A stretch of 64,000 nucleotides of DNA from Haloechinothrix alba (GTDB taxonomy: Bacteria > Actinomycetota > Actinomycetes > Mycobacteriales > Pseudonocardiaceae), in NCBI RefSeq assembly GCF_900188115.1, contig NZ_FZNW01000020.1, forward strand, positions 38,426 through 102,425. The letters run 5' to 3'. Shown piece after piece: positions 52,259-63,920 of the stretch. Under the pieces are notes generated by a model. It was not told where the DNA came from and did not search any database. It saw only the letters and a program-made list of their open reading frames with translations. The position numbers and the translations under genes were made by a program. How positions within the stretch are numbered: the first letter of the stretch is position 1; every line of letters begins with the position of its first letter.

Positions 52259-54412
52259 GTGCCGGAGACATCGTCCACCCTTCCCACCGTCCGCGAGCTG
52301 CTGACCACGGCGGTGGCGAGTCTCGGCGGGACCGAACGGGACGGCCAGGTCCGTATGGCCGATGCCGTCCACGACGCCATCCGCACCGGCGAGCACCTCG
52401 CGGTGCAGGCCGGAACCGGTACCGGCAAGTCACTGGCCTACCTCGTACCGGCGATCCGGCACGCGGTCGAGCGGGACAGCACGGTCGTCGTCTCCACGTC
52501 GACCATCGCGCTACAGCGCCAGCTCGTCGACCGCGACCTGCCCAAGCTCTCGGCCGCGCTCGCCGAGTCGCTCGGCAGGGAACCGGAGTTCGCCATCCTC
52601 AAGGGGCGGGGGAACTACCTCTGCCTGCACCGCATCGACACCGGTGCGCCCGAGGAGCCCGACGACGGCCTGTTCGACCCGTTCGCCGCATCCCGCGTCG
52701 GCAGGGAGGTCTCGAGGCTGCACGAATGGGCGGGCCAGACGCTGACCGGTGACAGGGACGAACTGGTGCCCGGGGTATCGGACAGGGCGTGGCGCCAGGT
52801 GTCGGTCAGCGCGCGCGAGTGCCTCGGCGCGACCCGGTGCCCGTCCGGCACCGACTGCTTCGCCGAGCACGCCCGCGCGGAGGCCGGCCGCGCGGATGTG
52901 GTGGTGACCAACCACGCGCTGCTGGCCATCGACGCGCTGCAGGAGCACCAGGTGCTGCCCGAGCACGGACTGGTGATCATCGACGAGGCACACGACCTGG
53001 TCGACCGGGTCACCTCCGTGGCGACGGCAGAGCTCACCAGCGCGATGATCACGACCGCGGCCAAGCGGTGCGGCAGGCTCGTCGACGCCGAGATCGCCGA
53101 CCGCCTGATGGAGGCAGCCGACGGGCTGACCATGGTTCTCGACGATCTCCCGGCAGGCAGGCTGGACACCCTGCCGGAGAACCTCGCAGGCGCGGTTCCC
53201 GCCGTGCGCGACGCCGCGCACGCCTGCCTGACCGCGCTCGGCACCGAGCGCAAGGAGGAGATCTCCGAGGAAACCGCCCGCAAGCTCGCGCGCACGCTGC
53301 TCGAGGAGGTCCACGACACCTGTGTCCGCATCCTCGAGTCGTTCGAACCCCCGCTCGCCGAGCGGCGTGACGTCGTGTGGTCCAGCGGCGAGCCGGGCGG
53401 CGAAGGCCGCCGCGCCCCGACGTTGCGGGTGGCGCCCCTTTCCGTCGCGGGTATGCTCAGGGACCGCGTCTTCGGCGCCCGAACCGCGGTGCTCACCTCG
53501 GCCACCCTGGCACTCGGTGGCTCGTTCGAGCCGCTCGCCCGCAGGTGGGGACTGCCCCCAGCGGGCCCAGGAGCGGGCCCTGGAGACGGCTCCGGAGACG
53601 GCCCCGGAAACGGCCCCGGAGACGGCTCCGGCGGCAGTGCACCCCGGGCGGCGCGGGACAGCGGCACCGCCACCGAGGTAGCCGCGCCCACCGACAGCGA
53701 CCGGATCAGCTGGAACGCGCTCGATGTCGGCTCGCCGTTCGACCACGCCCGCAACGGCATCCTGTACCTGGCCAAGCACCTCCCGCCGCCCGGAAGGGAC
53801 GGGCTCGGCGAGCAGCTTCTCGACGAGCTCACCTCGCTTGTCGAGGCCGCGGGCGGCCGCACGCTGGGGCTGTTCTCCTCGATGCGGGCGGCCAAGCAGG
53901 CCGCGGAGGCCCTGCGGGAGCGTGTCGAGTACCCGATCCTCTGCCAGGGGGACGACGCGACCGGCCTGCTGGTCAACTCGTTCAGCGAGGACCCCGCGAG
54001 CTGCCTGTTCGGCACGCTGTCGCTGTGGCAGGGCGTCGACGTTCCCGGCGACTCGCTGCAACTGGTGGTGGTGGACCGGATCCCGTTTCCTCGCCCGGAC
54101 GACCCGGTCCAGTCCGCACGCCAGCGCGCGGTGGAGGCGCGGGGCGGCAACGGCTTCCTCACCGTCTCGGCCACCCACGCCGCGCTGCTGCTCGCCCAGG
54201 GCACCGGACGGCTGCATCGCACGAGTACCGACCGCGGGGTGGTCGCGGTACTCGACTCCCGGCTGGCCACGGCGCGGTACGCGGGGTTCCTGCGCGCGTC
54301 GCTCCCGCCGTTCTGGCAGACGACCGACCCCGAGGTCGTCCGGGCAGCCCTTCGCCGGCTCGATGAGCAGGCGGGCACCCGGCCTGCCGGTAGCGGCACC
54401 GAGGCGGGGTGA
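52259..54412 (+). CDS. dinG: ATP-dependent DNA helicase DinG
   Basis: A 5'-to-3' superfamily 2 helicase of the XPD/FancJ type with an iron-sulfur cluster. Walker A QAGTGTGKSLAYLVPAI, DEAH-box VIIDEAHDLVD, and the four cluster cysteines (NYLCLH, RECLGATRCPSGTDCF) are present. QGVDVPGDSLQLVVVDRIPF is a helicase motif in the second RecA domain. Around residues 440-465, between the two RecA domains, a GPGDGSGDGPGNGPGDGSG insert is encoded by short 12-base repeats and is absent from usual DinG. The GTG at 52259 is favoured over a TTG nine bases upstream. Confidence 0.93.
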   Translation: MPETSSTLPTVRELLTTAVASLGGTERDGQVRMADAVHDAIRTGEHLAVQAGTGTGKSLAYLVPAIRHAVERDSTVVVSTSTIALQRQLVDRDLPKLSAALAESLGREPEFAILKGRGNYLCLHRIDTGAPEEPDDGLFDPFAASRVGREVSRLHEWAGQTLTGDRDELVPGVSDRAWRQVSVSARECLGATRCPSGTDCFAEHARAEAGRADVVVTNHALLAIDALQEHQVLPEHGLVIIDEAHDLVDRVTSVATAELTSAMITTAAKRCGRLVDAEIADRLMEAADGLTMVLDDLPAGRLDTLPENLAGAVPAVRDAAHACLTALGTERKEEISEETARKLARTLLEEVHDTCVRILESFEPPLAERRDVVWSSGEPGGEGRRAPTLRVAPLSVAGMLRDRVFGARTAVLTSATLALGGSFEPLARRWGLPPAGPGAGPGDGSGDGPGNGPGDGSGGSAPRAARDSGTATEVAAPTDSDRISWNALDVGSPFDHARNGILYLAKHLPPPGRDGLGEQLLDELTSLVEAAGGRTLGLFSSMRAAKQAAEALRERVEYPILCQGDDATGLLVNSFSEDPASCLFGTLSLWQGVDVPGDSLQLVVVDRIPFPRPDDPVQSARQRAVEARGGNGFLTVSATHAALLLAQGTGRLHRTSTDRGVVAVLDSRLATARYAGFLRASLPPFWQTTDPEVVRAALRRLDEQAGTRPAGSGTEAG

Positions 54413-54533
54413 TGCGCTGCCACGCGGGTGCCGTACTCGCCGGCGAGCGGGACGAACACGGAGGGCACCCGGCGTAAACACCCTGAAGCCGCCGCGTTAC
54501 GGTATGCCGGCAGTCACCGAGAAGGAGCCATCG

Positions 54534-54878
54534 TTGTCTCAGGATCCCCCGACAGCACAGTCCCGCGCGGTCACCGTGGACGACACGGGAGTGCGCCGTC
54601 AGCTCGCTGACGGCAGCAAGGAGGCGGTCAACTGGGATGAGCTTTCAGCGGTCATCATCAGGGTCATGCCGGACAGCCCCTGGGACGAGGACGTGTTCCT
54701 GATGCTCGCAGGCAGCGACGGTACGGGCACGGCCGTGCCGAGCAGCGACCCGGCGGCCGATGCGCTCATCGAGCGGCTGCAGACCCTGCCGGGGTTCGAC
54801 AACGAGCGGTTCATCGAGGCCATGACCACCGAGGCCGACGAGGCCTACGTGGTGTGGAAGGCCGAAGGCGAGGCGTGA
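54534..54878 (+). CDS. Conserved small acidic protein, TTG start
   Basis: A 114-residue acidic protein (AVTVDDTGVRRQLADGSKEA, VNWDELSAVIIRVMPDSPWD, EAMTTEADEAYVVWKAEGEA) of unknown function, apparently a compact alpha/beta domain. The TTG at 54534 is selected because GAGAAGGAG ends five bases upstream; the ATG at 54504 is an alternative with no ribosome-binding site. It lies between dinG and the convergent serB gene. Confidence 0.75.
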   Translation: MSQDPPTAQSRAVTVDDTGVRRQLADGSKEAVNWDELSAVIIRVMPDSPWDEDVFLMLAGSDGTGTAVPSSDPAADALIERLQTLPGFDNERFIEAMTTEADEAYVVWKAEGEA

Positions 54879-54887
54879 GGCCGGCCG

Positions 54888-57916
<3,029 letters not shown>

Positions 57917-58267
57917 TCCTGCCTCCTGCAGTTCTGCTCTGTTCGCCACCTCGTCCGCGCGCACGGCGCACCGCCGGTCCCGCGACTTGAGGCGATCCTA
58001 GCTTTCGTCGATTTCACGGGGACGCGCCGGTTGGGATTGTCACGTACCCGCGGCTCGGCAGCCGGGCGTCGACGTCACCGCAGGTAGTCCTGACGAGCCC
58101 GCACGCTCACCCGCGACACCCGCCTGCGGCGGCCGCGCGGCGGGGCGCGCCCGAGCGGACCGCTGTGCTCCGACTCACGCTACCGGAACGGTATATACCG
58201 CACCAACCGGACAACGATCGGTGCGTGCCGGCTCGCCCGGTGGCGCCTCGGCAGGGCCGTGCGCGGC
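57917..58267. other. Promoter region of ctaD, no gene
   Basis: No coding sequence supported. It contains the perfect palindrome CGGTATATACCG at 58189-58200 inside a TACCGGAA...CCAACCGG context, possibly an operator for either flanking gene. Confidence 0.5.
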
Positions 58268-59014
58268 TCACGGCAGCCAGTCGAGCACGGTCTTGGCCAC
58301 CGACTCCGGATCCTCCAGCGGGCTCAGGTGCCCGGCCCCCTGCACCGTGGCCAGCGTGGCGTTCGGCAGCGCGTCCACCATCGCCGTGGCCTCCGCCATC
58401 GGTGTGAGCTGGTCCTCTGCACCCATGATCACCAGGGCGGGCACATCGGCCGCGCGCAACGTCGCTGTCGAGTCGGGCCGGTCGGCCATGGCGCGCAGCG
58501 CCCAGGCGATACCGGCGGGCGGCTGCGCGTCGACCAGCTCCCGCACCCGGGCGAGCACCTCGGGACGCTCGGCGTGAGTGGTGGGGCCGACCAGGACGGA
58601 CATCATGTTCTCCGCCAGCCAGCCCTGGTGCCCCTCCCGCATCACACGTTCGGCCGTGGTCAGCCGGTTGGCGCGCGCCTCGTCGGTGTCGGCGCCGGCC
58701 TTGGTGTCGATGAACACCAGCCCCGAGACACGTTCCGGGGCCTTACGCAGCACGGCCATGGTCAGGTAGCCGCCCATCGAGCAGCCCCCGACCACAGCCC
58801 GGTCGATACCGAGCTGGTCGAGCTGGGCGAGGACGTCATCGGCCGCGTCGTCCAGACTCGGCGCCGCCCCGGTATCCGGCAGCGTGGCCGTACCGAGCCC
58901 CCGCTGGTCCGGGGTGATCAGCCGTGCGCGGCGCGCGAGCGGCTCGGTGAGCCCGTCCCACATCCGCGAGTCCAGCGGAAAGGCGTGCAACAGTACAAGG
59001 GGTGTCGTGCTCAT
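58268..59014 (-). CDS. Alpha/beta hydrolase, esterase/lactonase-like
   Basis: A 248-residue hydrolase with LLHAFPLDSRMW at the oxyanion side, the nucleophile elbow GGCSMGGY, Asp in IMGAEDQLTP and His in GAGHLSPLEDP. It resembles 3-oxoadipate enol-lactonase and related enzymes, but no catabolic cluster is nearby, so the substrate cannot be assigned. ATG at 59014. Confidence 0.88.
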   Translation of the reverse strand: MSTTPLVLLHAFPLDSRMWDGLTEPLARRARLITPDQRGLGTATLPDTGAAPSLDDAADDVLAQLDQLGIDRAVVGGCSMGGYLTMAVLRKAPERVSGLVFIDTKAGADTDEARANRLTTAERVMREGHQGWLAENMMSVLVGPTTHAERPEVLARVRELVDAQPPAGIAWALRAMADRPDSTATLRAADVPALVIMGAEDQLTPMAEATAMVDALPNATLATVQGAGHLSPLEDPESVAKTVLDWLP

Positions 59015-59053
59015 GAACTCCGCTTCCTCTCGTGCGCGTCACGGGAGCGACCC

Positions 59054-59353
59054 TCACCACCCGCGCGGTGGCTCCCGCCGGTCCCGTGCCCGCCAGCATC
59101 CCGAATGCCAGTGCCTGCGCTCGGTGACGGACCCGGTCGAGTCGGCAGGCCAGGCCACGATATGCGGTGTTCCCGGCCGGATCTCATGATCACACCCCGG
59201 GCACCGGTACAGCTTGGCCGCACCGGAACCCGGGACGTTGCGCACGATCCAGTCACCGTCGGTTCCCGACTCCGTCGTACCCCACCCCGACGCGAGAGGC
59301 CGTTCGGCGTGCGCCTTCTTGCGGGAGCGGCTGGGTCGGTTACGACGCGGCAT
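59054..59353 (-). CDS. Zinc-finger-like small basic protein
   Basis: A 99-residue protein: a basic N-terminus (PRRNRPSRSRKKAHAERP), then LYRCPGCDHEIRPGTPHIVA and RRHWHSGCWRARD, giving a C-x2-C and H-x-H/C cluster expected to bind zinc. Proteins of this form are frequently labelled ATP/GTP-binding in actinomycetes without support. The ATG at 59353 (MPRRNRP) is preferred to an upstream frame start. It sits between the alpha/beta hydrolase and the phosphatase-like gene on the same strand. Confidence 0.8.
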   Translation of the reverse strand: MPRRNRPSRSRKKAHAERPLASGWGTTESGTDGDWIVRNVPGSGAAKLYRCPGCDHEIRPGTPHIVAWPADSTGSVTERRHWHSGCWRARDRREPPRGW

Positions 59354-59413
59354 GCACTCGACGGTAACGCGCACGGGGCGGTGCCGTTCGCAGGCCGGCG
59401 TGCCGGAGTGGCA

Positions 59414-60547
59414 CTACCGGTGCGCGAGCAAGAGTGGCACGAGTTGCTCGGCAGTGGTCACCGAGCCGTGATGCCCGCGCAGCGAGGACTCGATGGGCTC
59501 TTCCGACCCGCGCAGCACGCCGGACTGCCCGCGTGCGGCGACCACGACATCGCCGATGCGTTTCCGGGCCTGGTCGCCGACCCGGGGACCGAACCAGCCT
59601 GCCTCGATCGCGGCCTTCCGTTCGAGCACCCACGCCCGCTCGCCCAACGTCTCCCGCCAGGCCGCCAGGACATCGGCCGCCGCGCCCGCCTCCGCGTAGA
59701 CGTGCCGGGCCCGCACCTCCCCGCCCAGCGCGCGCACGCCCGTGGCCAGCGCGGGTGTGCTGTCGGCGTCCACCGCGGTGTCGTCGACGGCGACCATGCC
59801 GTGGTCGGCGACGACGGCCAGCGTCGTCGCCGGTGGCAACTCCTCGAGCAGCGACGCGACGAACCTGTCCACCTGGCGGAGCTGGATGCGCCAGGCGAGC
59901 GAACCCGGCCCGTAGAGGTGCCCGATGAAGTCCAGATCGGCGTGATACGCGTAGCACAGGCCGGGTCCGGCCGCGAGCACCTCGGCCGTCGACGCCACCA
60001 GGTCCCCGACGCCGTGCACGCCGGTGTAGGGCGCACCGCGCAGCACGGCGCGCGTCAGGCCCGAGTCGGAGAACGCCGCTGCCGAGACGACGTGGACGTC
60101 GACACCGTCCCGCCGGGCCCGTTCGAACGCGGTCGGCAGCGGCTGGATCTCCTCGGGGCTCAGCTCGGCGCGGAGGTCGCGCCCGTAGGGGTGCTGGTTC
60201 CAGCGCAGGGCGTTGACCACCCCGTGCTCGCCGAGCTCGAAGGAGTACCCGACCATGCCGTGCTCACCGGACTGCGCGCCCGTACCCACCGCGGCGAGGC
60301 CCGCCGCTGTGGTCGACGGGAACCCGACGTGCAACGTCCCGGCGCGCAGGGCGTGCAGCGTTGGCGCGTCGGCAGCGTGCTCCTCGAGCAGCTCGGCGCC
60401 CAACCCGTCGATGAGCAGTACGCACGCCGACGACGACCGCGGCAGCTCCAGCGTGTTGTCGAACCCGTCCGCCCCGAGCGCGGCCAGCAGCGAGGGCACG
60501 ACCTCGGCCAGGTGAGCGGTATCCGTGTCCACCCGAGGCACAGTCAT
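59414..60547 (-). CDS. Nucleotide pyrophosphatase/phosphodiesterase-like enzyme
   Basis: A 377-residue alkaline-phosphatase-superfamily hydrolase. VLLIDGLGAELLEEHAADAP, TVFPSTTAAGLAAVGTG-like VGFPSTTAAGLAAVGTGA, YAYHADLDFIGHLYGP and VVADHGMVAVDD give the metal ligands and nucleophile Thr of the family. Cleaves phosphodiester or pyrophosphate bonds; the substrate is unknown. ATG at 60547 begins MTVPRVDTD; the longer open frame upstream is of poor composition. Confidence 0.88.
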   Translation of the reverse strand: MTVPRVDTDTAHLAEVVPSLLAALGADGFDNTLELPRSSSACVLLIDGLGAELLEEHAADAPTLHALRAGTLHVGFPSTTAAGLAAVGTGAQSGEHGMVGYSFELGEHGVVNALRWNQHPYGRDLRAELSPEEIQPLPTAFERARRDGVDVHVVSAAAFSDSGLTRAVLRGAPYTGVHGVGDLVASTAEVLAAGPGLCYAYHADLDFIGHLYGPGSLAWRIQLRQVDRFVASLLEELPPATTLAVVADHGMVAVDDTAVDADSTPALATGVRALGGEVRARHVYAEAGAAADVLAAWRETLGERAWVLERKAAIEAGWFGPRVGDQARKRIGDVVVAARGQSGVLRGSEEPIESSLRGHHGSVTTAEQLVPLLLAHR

Positions 60548-60636
60548 GTCACGAACGTACCTTCTCGCGTGCGAGGCAGCGCCGGTCCGGGCGACGGGCA
60601 TCAGCCCGGACCGGCTCCAGGACTTCCGGGTAACCC

Positions 60637-62412
60637 TCAGCCGTAGTCCCAGAATCCCTTGCCGGTCTTGCGGCCGAGGCGTCCCGCGGTGACCAGTTGC
60701 TCGAGCAGCGGTGCCGGAGCGAAGCCCGCCTCCCGGAACTCGTCGTAGAGCGTGCGCTGGATCGCCAACGACACGTCCAGTCCGACGACGTCGAGCAGCT
60801 CGAACGGCCCCATCGGCAGGTTGCAGCCGACCTTCATCGCCGTGTCGATGTCGGCGGCCTCCGCGTAGTGCGCCTCGAGCATCTTCACCGCGTCGTTGAG
60901 GTACGGGAACAGCAACGCGTTGACGATGAAACCCGCGCGGTCGCCGCAGGAGACCGGGTGCTTGCCCGCCTTGGCGCACACCTCGCGGACCGTCGCGGCC
61001 ACATCCGCCTCGGTCGCCACGGTGCTCACCACCTCGACGAGCTTCATCACCTGCGCCGGGTTGAAGAAGTGCATCCCGATCACGTCACCGGGCCGGGAGG
61101 TCGCGGCCGCGCACTCGATCACCGGCAGCGAGGATGTCGTCGTCGCGAGCACCGCTCCCTGCTTGACGGCTGCGTCGAGCGAGGCGAACACCTCCCGCTT
61201 GATGTCGATGTCCTCGGCCACGGCCTCCACGGCCAGATCGGCCTCGGCCAGTGCGGAGAACTCGACGACAGGGGTGATGCGGGCCAGCACGTCGGTGGCG
61301 TCGGACTGGGCGAGCTTGCCCTTGGACACCGCCTTGTCCAGCGACCTGCGCACGGCCTCGATCGCCTCCTCGGCCTTGGGCACGGAGCGGGCCCGCAGCA
61401 GGACGTCGTAGCCGCGCTTGGCGAAGACCTCCACGATCCCGCGCGCCATGGTGCCGGTTCCGACGACGGCGACCGTGTGCACAGGGCGTGCCGACCCGGC
61501 CTGGACGGCGTCGCCTGCCGAGCGCGCGTCTGGGACGACCGTCGGCGAGTCCGGCTCCTCGTAGGTGTAGAAGCCGCGTGCGCTCTTGCGGCCGAGCAGG
61601 CCCGCCGAGATCATCTGCTTGAGCAGTGGCGCGGGCGCGTGCAGGCGGTCCCGCGACTGGCGGTACATCGACTCCAGGATCTCGTAGGCTGTGTCCAGGC
61701 CGATGAGGTCGAGCAGCGCGAGCGGCCCCATCGGGTACCCGCAGCCGTAACGCATCGCCGCGTCCAGATCCTCCCGGGTCGCATAGCGCTGCTCGTACAT
61801 GCGCACGGCGTGGTTGAGGTAGCCGAACAGCAGGGCGTTGGCGATGAAGCCCGCGCGGTCCCCGGTCACGACGGGGGTCTTGCCGATGCGCTCGGCGAAG
61901 GCCTCCACATCGGGGACGACCTGCGGGTCGGTCACCACGGTCCGGACGACCTCCATCAACGTCAGCACCGGCGCGGGGTTGAAGAAGTGCATCCCGATGA
62001 CCTTGTCGGGACGCGTGGTGTGCACCCCGAGCTCGGTGACCGACAGCGAGGAGGTGTTCGAGGCGAGGATGACGTCCGGACGGGTGATCGTGTCCAGCTC
62101 GGCGACGATCTCCGCCTTGAGCTCGGGACTCTCCGGCACGGCTTCGATCACCAGGTCCACGTCCGCGAGGTCGGCGAGAGAGGTCGTGTACCGGATGCGT
62201 TCCAGCAACGCGTCCCGGTCCGCCCCCTCGAGCTTGCCCTTGGCCAGCGCGCGCGAGGTGGAGTACTCGATGTGCGAGCGCGCCCTGGACACCCCCTCGT
62301 CGTCGATCTCCACCCCGACGACGGTGATCCCGCTGCGGGCGATCACCTCCGCGATGCCGGCACCCATGGTGCCCAGACCGACAACGCCAACGGACTCGAA
62401 CACACGACCCAC
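60637..62412 (-). CDS. Double-domain 3-hydroxyacyl-CoA dehydrogenase
   Basis: A 591-residue protein made of two successive 3-hydroxybutyryl-CoA dehydrogenase units. The first has VGLGTMGAGIAEVIARSG (NAD-binding) and HFFNPAPVLTLMEVVRTV; the second starts near residue 300 with VVGTGTMARGIVEVFAKR and HFFNPAQVMKLVEVVSTV. Each unit retains the C-terminal GFWDYG/GFYTYE-type helices. Fused double dehydrogenases of this length are known in actinomycetes and act in fatty-acid or phenylacetate-type beta-oxidation. The start at 62412 is uncertain by a few codons. Confidence 0.92.
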   Translation of the reverse strand: MGRVFESVGVVGLGTMGAGIAEVIARSGITVVGVEIDDEGVSRARSHIEYSTSRALAKGKLEGADRDALLERIRYTTSLADLADVDLVIEAVPESPELKAEIVAELDTITRPDVILASNTSSLSVTELGVHTTRPDKVIGMHFFNPAPVLTLMEVVRTVVTDPQVVPDVEAFAERIGKTPVVTGDRAGFIANALLFGYLNHAVRMYEQRYATREDLDAAMRYGCGYPMGPLALLDLIGLDTAYEILESMYRQSRDRLHAPAPLLKQMISAGLLGRKSARGFYTYEEPDSPTVVPDARSAGDAVQAGSARPVHTVAVVGTGTMARGIVEVFAKRGYDVLLRARSVPKAEEAIEAVRRSLDKAVSKGKLAQSDATDVLARITPVVEFSALAEADLAVEAVAEDIDIKREVFASLDAAVKQGAVLATTTSSLPVIECAAATSRPGDVIGMHFFNPAQVMKLVEVVSTVATEADVAATVREVCAKAGKHPVSCGDRAGFIVNALLFPYLNDAVKMLEAHYAEAADIDTAMKVGCNLPMGPFELLDVVGLDVSLAIQRTLYDEFREAGFAPAPLLEQLVTAGRLGRKTGKGFWDYG

Positions 62413-62555
62413 GGTCGACCTCCCACACGGCTGGCTACTCGTCAGTAGTAGCCCTTGATAGTGCCACGGAAGGCACCGGGAGGGCCATCGCCGACGCGGA
62501 GGTCGTCGACCAGGGGTCGACGGCTCGGGTCGACGGCAGGGCGGCGGGGTCGGGC

Positions 62556-62894
62556 TCAGCGGTGCCTGCGGACCGGACCGGCCCGAACATCCGGCTCCTG
62601 CTGCCGGGGCGTGCGGTGCACGCGCACGGGCACGTCGGTCGGATCCGAACCGGCGCGCCGGGCCTCGCGGGAACCGGCGCGCCGGGCACGATCGTGGTCG
62701 GCCCGGCGTCCGGGGTCGCGCAACGTCTCGTAGGCGTCCACCACCTCGCCGAGCTTTCCGGTATCGCCGCCCGGACCGTCCGGATGCAGGCCCCGCACCA
62801 GGCGGCGGTAGGCGCTGGATATCTCGCGCTGCGTGGCGTCCGGGCTCACACCGAGCACGGCGTACGGGTCACGCTCAGGACCGCGAGTGCTCAT
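62556..62894 (-). CDS. J-domain protein
   Basis: A 112-residue DnaJ-like co-chaperone. The J-domain occupies residues 9-66 (DPYAVLGVSPDATQREISSA, LVRGLHPDGPGGDTG) with the essential HPD motif, which activates DnaK ATPase. The C-terminal part is a short basic/Arg-rich tail, with no zinc or substrate-binding domain. Its start overlaps the preceding gene by four bases, so it belongs to the operon with the 128- and 44-residue proteins. Confidence 0.9.
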   Translation of the reverse strand: MSTRGPERDPYAVLGVSPDATQREISSAYRRLVRGLHPDGPGGDTGKLGEVVDAYETLRDPGRRADHDRARRAGSREARRAGSDPTDVPVRVHRTPRQQEPDVRAGPVRRHR

Positions 62895-63277
62895 GGGACA
62901 TCACCTGCCGCATCGGGGGTGACGGCCGGATACACCCTGCTGATCGCCGTGTAGTACTCCCGCGCGGCGGCCTCCGCCTGTTCGAGTGCCTTCCGCGCCG
63001 TGGCAAGCTCGCGGTAGGCCCTGGCAACCGTGGGGCCAGGGTCCTGGCCGGAGACCTCGGTGAGCACGTTCTGCTCGCCGTACCGGCTTGCCTGCTCGCC
63101 AAGAATCGCCACCAGCTCGGCGAGGTCCCCGCTCAGATGGGTCAGGTGCCACCCGGCGTCGCGCAGCTCGACGTGGGTGGGCACCTCCTCGATCTCGACA
63201 TGCTGGATGGCGTTGCGGACCTCCCTCGCCGCCGCGTCCAGCGACGTGCTGATCCGTGGCCGCTCGGGACCGTTCAC
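62891..63277 (-). CDS. Conserved helical protein of unknown function
   Basis: A 128-residue protein of mostly long helices (SLDAAAREVRNAIQHVEIEE; LRDAGWHLTHLSGDLAELVA; ELATARKALEQAEAAAREYY). The last is probably a coiled coil. It has no recognised domain. Its 3' end overlaps the J-domain gene and its ATG at 63277 is 40 bases from the end of the small upstream gene, so the three act together in a chaperone-related function or as a specific DnaK client system. Confidence 0.8.
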   Translation of the reverse strand: MNGPERPRISTSLDAAAREVRNAIQHVEIEEVPTHVELRDAGWHLTHLSGDLAELVAILGEQASRYGEQNVLTEVSGQDPGPTVARAYRELATARKALEQAEAAAREYYTAISRVYPAVTPDAAGDVP

Positions 63278-63317
63278 CAGACCTCACCTCCCACGCGGAC
63301 GTGCCTGCCTCACCGGG

Positions 63318-63452
63318 TCACTCGTCCGCGGGCACTGCCGGGAAGTTCATCGAAACGATCTCGTCGAACTCTGAGCGCAGCCATGCCGGATCGCCGTAGA
63401 CGACCCGGCCGAACGCGTCCCTGTCCGGTGCCGGTGGCGTGTTGTCCCGCAT
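63318..63452 (-). CDS. 44-residue microprotein, first in J-domain operon
   Basis: A very short gene: MRDNTPPAPDRDAFGRVVYG followed by DPAWLRSEFDEIVSMNFPAV and a short end. GGTGAGG precedes its ATG by five bases, the codon composition fits, and it is co-directional with the two genes below. Its start is 67 bases downstream of a strong promoter. Role unknown; the acidic C-terminal half (SEFDEIVSMNF) could be an interaction motif. Confidence 0.7.
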   Translation of the reverse strand: MRDNTPPAPDRDAFGRVVYGDPAWLRSEFDEIVSMNFPAVPADE

Positions 63453-63518
63453 CGCGCCTCACCCCGTTCATCGTGTCCAGACGCAGAGCTCTTCACGATC
63501 ATCCGGAACGACACTTTT

Positions 63519-63547
63519 TCTATACCAAGCAGTGCAAGTTTCGTCAA
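63519..63547 (-). promoter_or_regulatory. Consensus sigma-70 promoter of the J-domain operon
   Basis: On the minus strand TTGACG (63547-63542) is separated by 17 bases from TATAGA (63524-63519), close to the ideal TTGACA-N17-TATAAT. The sequence around it is unusually AT-rich for this genome and contains TTGCATGCAA (63562-63571) and a TGCAAGT/ACTTGCA inverted pair. It drives the microprotein, the 128-residue protein and the J-domain gene. Confidence 0.8.
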
Positions 63548-63589
63548 GTACACATCTATACTTGCATGCAATACCCGGAACAAGATCGT

Positions 63590-63910
63590 TTACGCGGTCG
63601 ACAGCTCGGGCACCACCGTCTCGGCCATCTCGGCCGCGCTCTCGCCGCCGTCCTCGCCGAGAACACGCCGGGCCGCCTCGTCGTCGACACCGTCACAGGG
63701 GTCGACCGTGCACAGCTCGGCCGGGTCCAGCGCGGGCTCGCCGGGAGGCTCCTCGGGAATCGACCCGACCGGCCGACTCGCACAGCCGGACTCGTAAGAC
63801 GCCTCGCCGGTGGCGATGACACAACCGGGGTCGCCATCGGGTTGTGGAGGGGTCGGGTGTCTGTGTGTGGTCGGCGTGTCGCTGCGGGGTGGTCGAACGT
63901 GTGTGCGATA
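63590..63910 (-). pseudogene. Start-less coding-like frame
   Basis: An open minus-strand frame of 107 codons without an ATG/GTG/TTG in the first 95 codons. Its second half reads GDPGCVIATGEASYESGCA, EPALDPAELCTVDPCDGVDD and EDGGESAAEMAETVVPELST, with an acidic, protein-like composition and four cysteines. It may be the 3' end of a gene whose start was lost by frameshift. Unassigned. Confidence 0.3.
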
Positions 63911-63920
63911 TCATGGTGGT

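Noticed and set aside
60697..62448. 583-codon plus-strand open frame opposite the 3-hydroxyacyl-CoA dehydrogenase
   Set aside because: Antisense shadow; the minus strand contains two complete dehydrogenase units.
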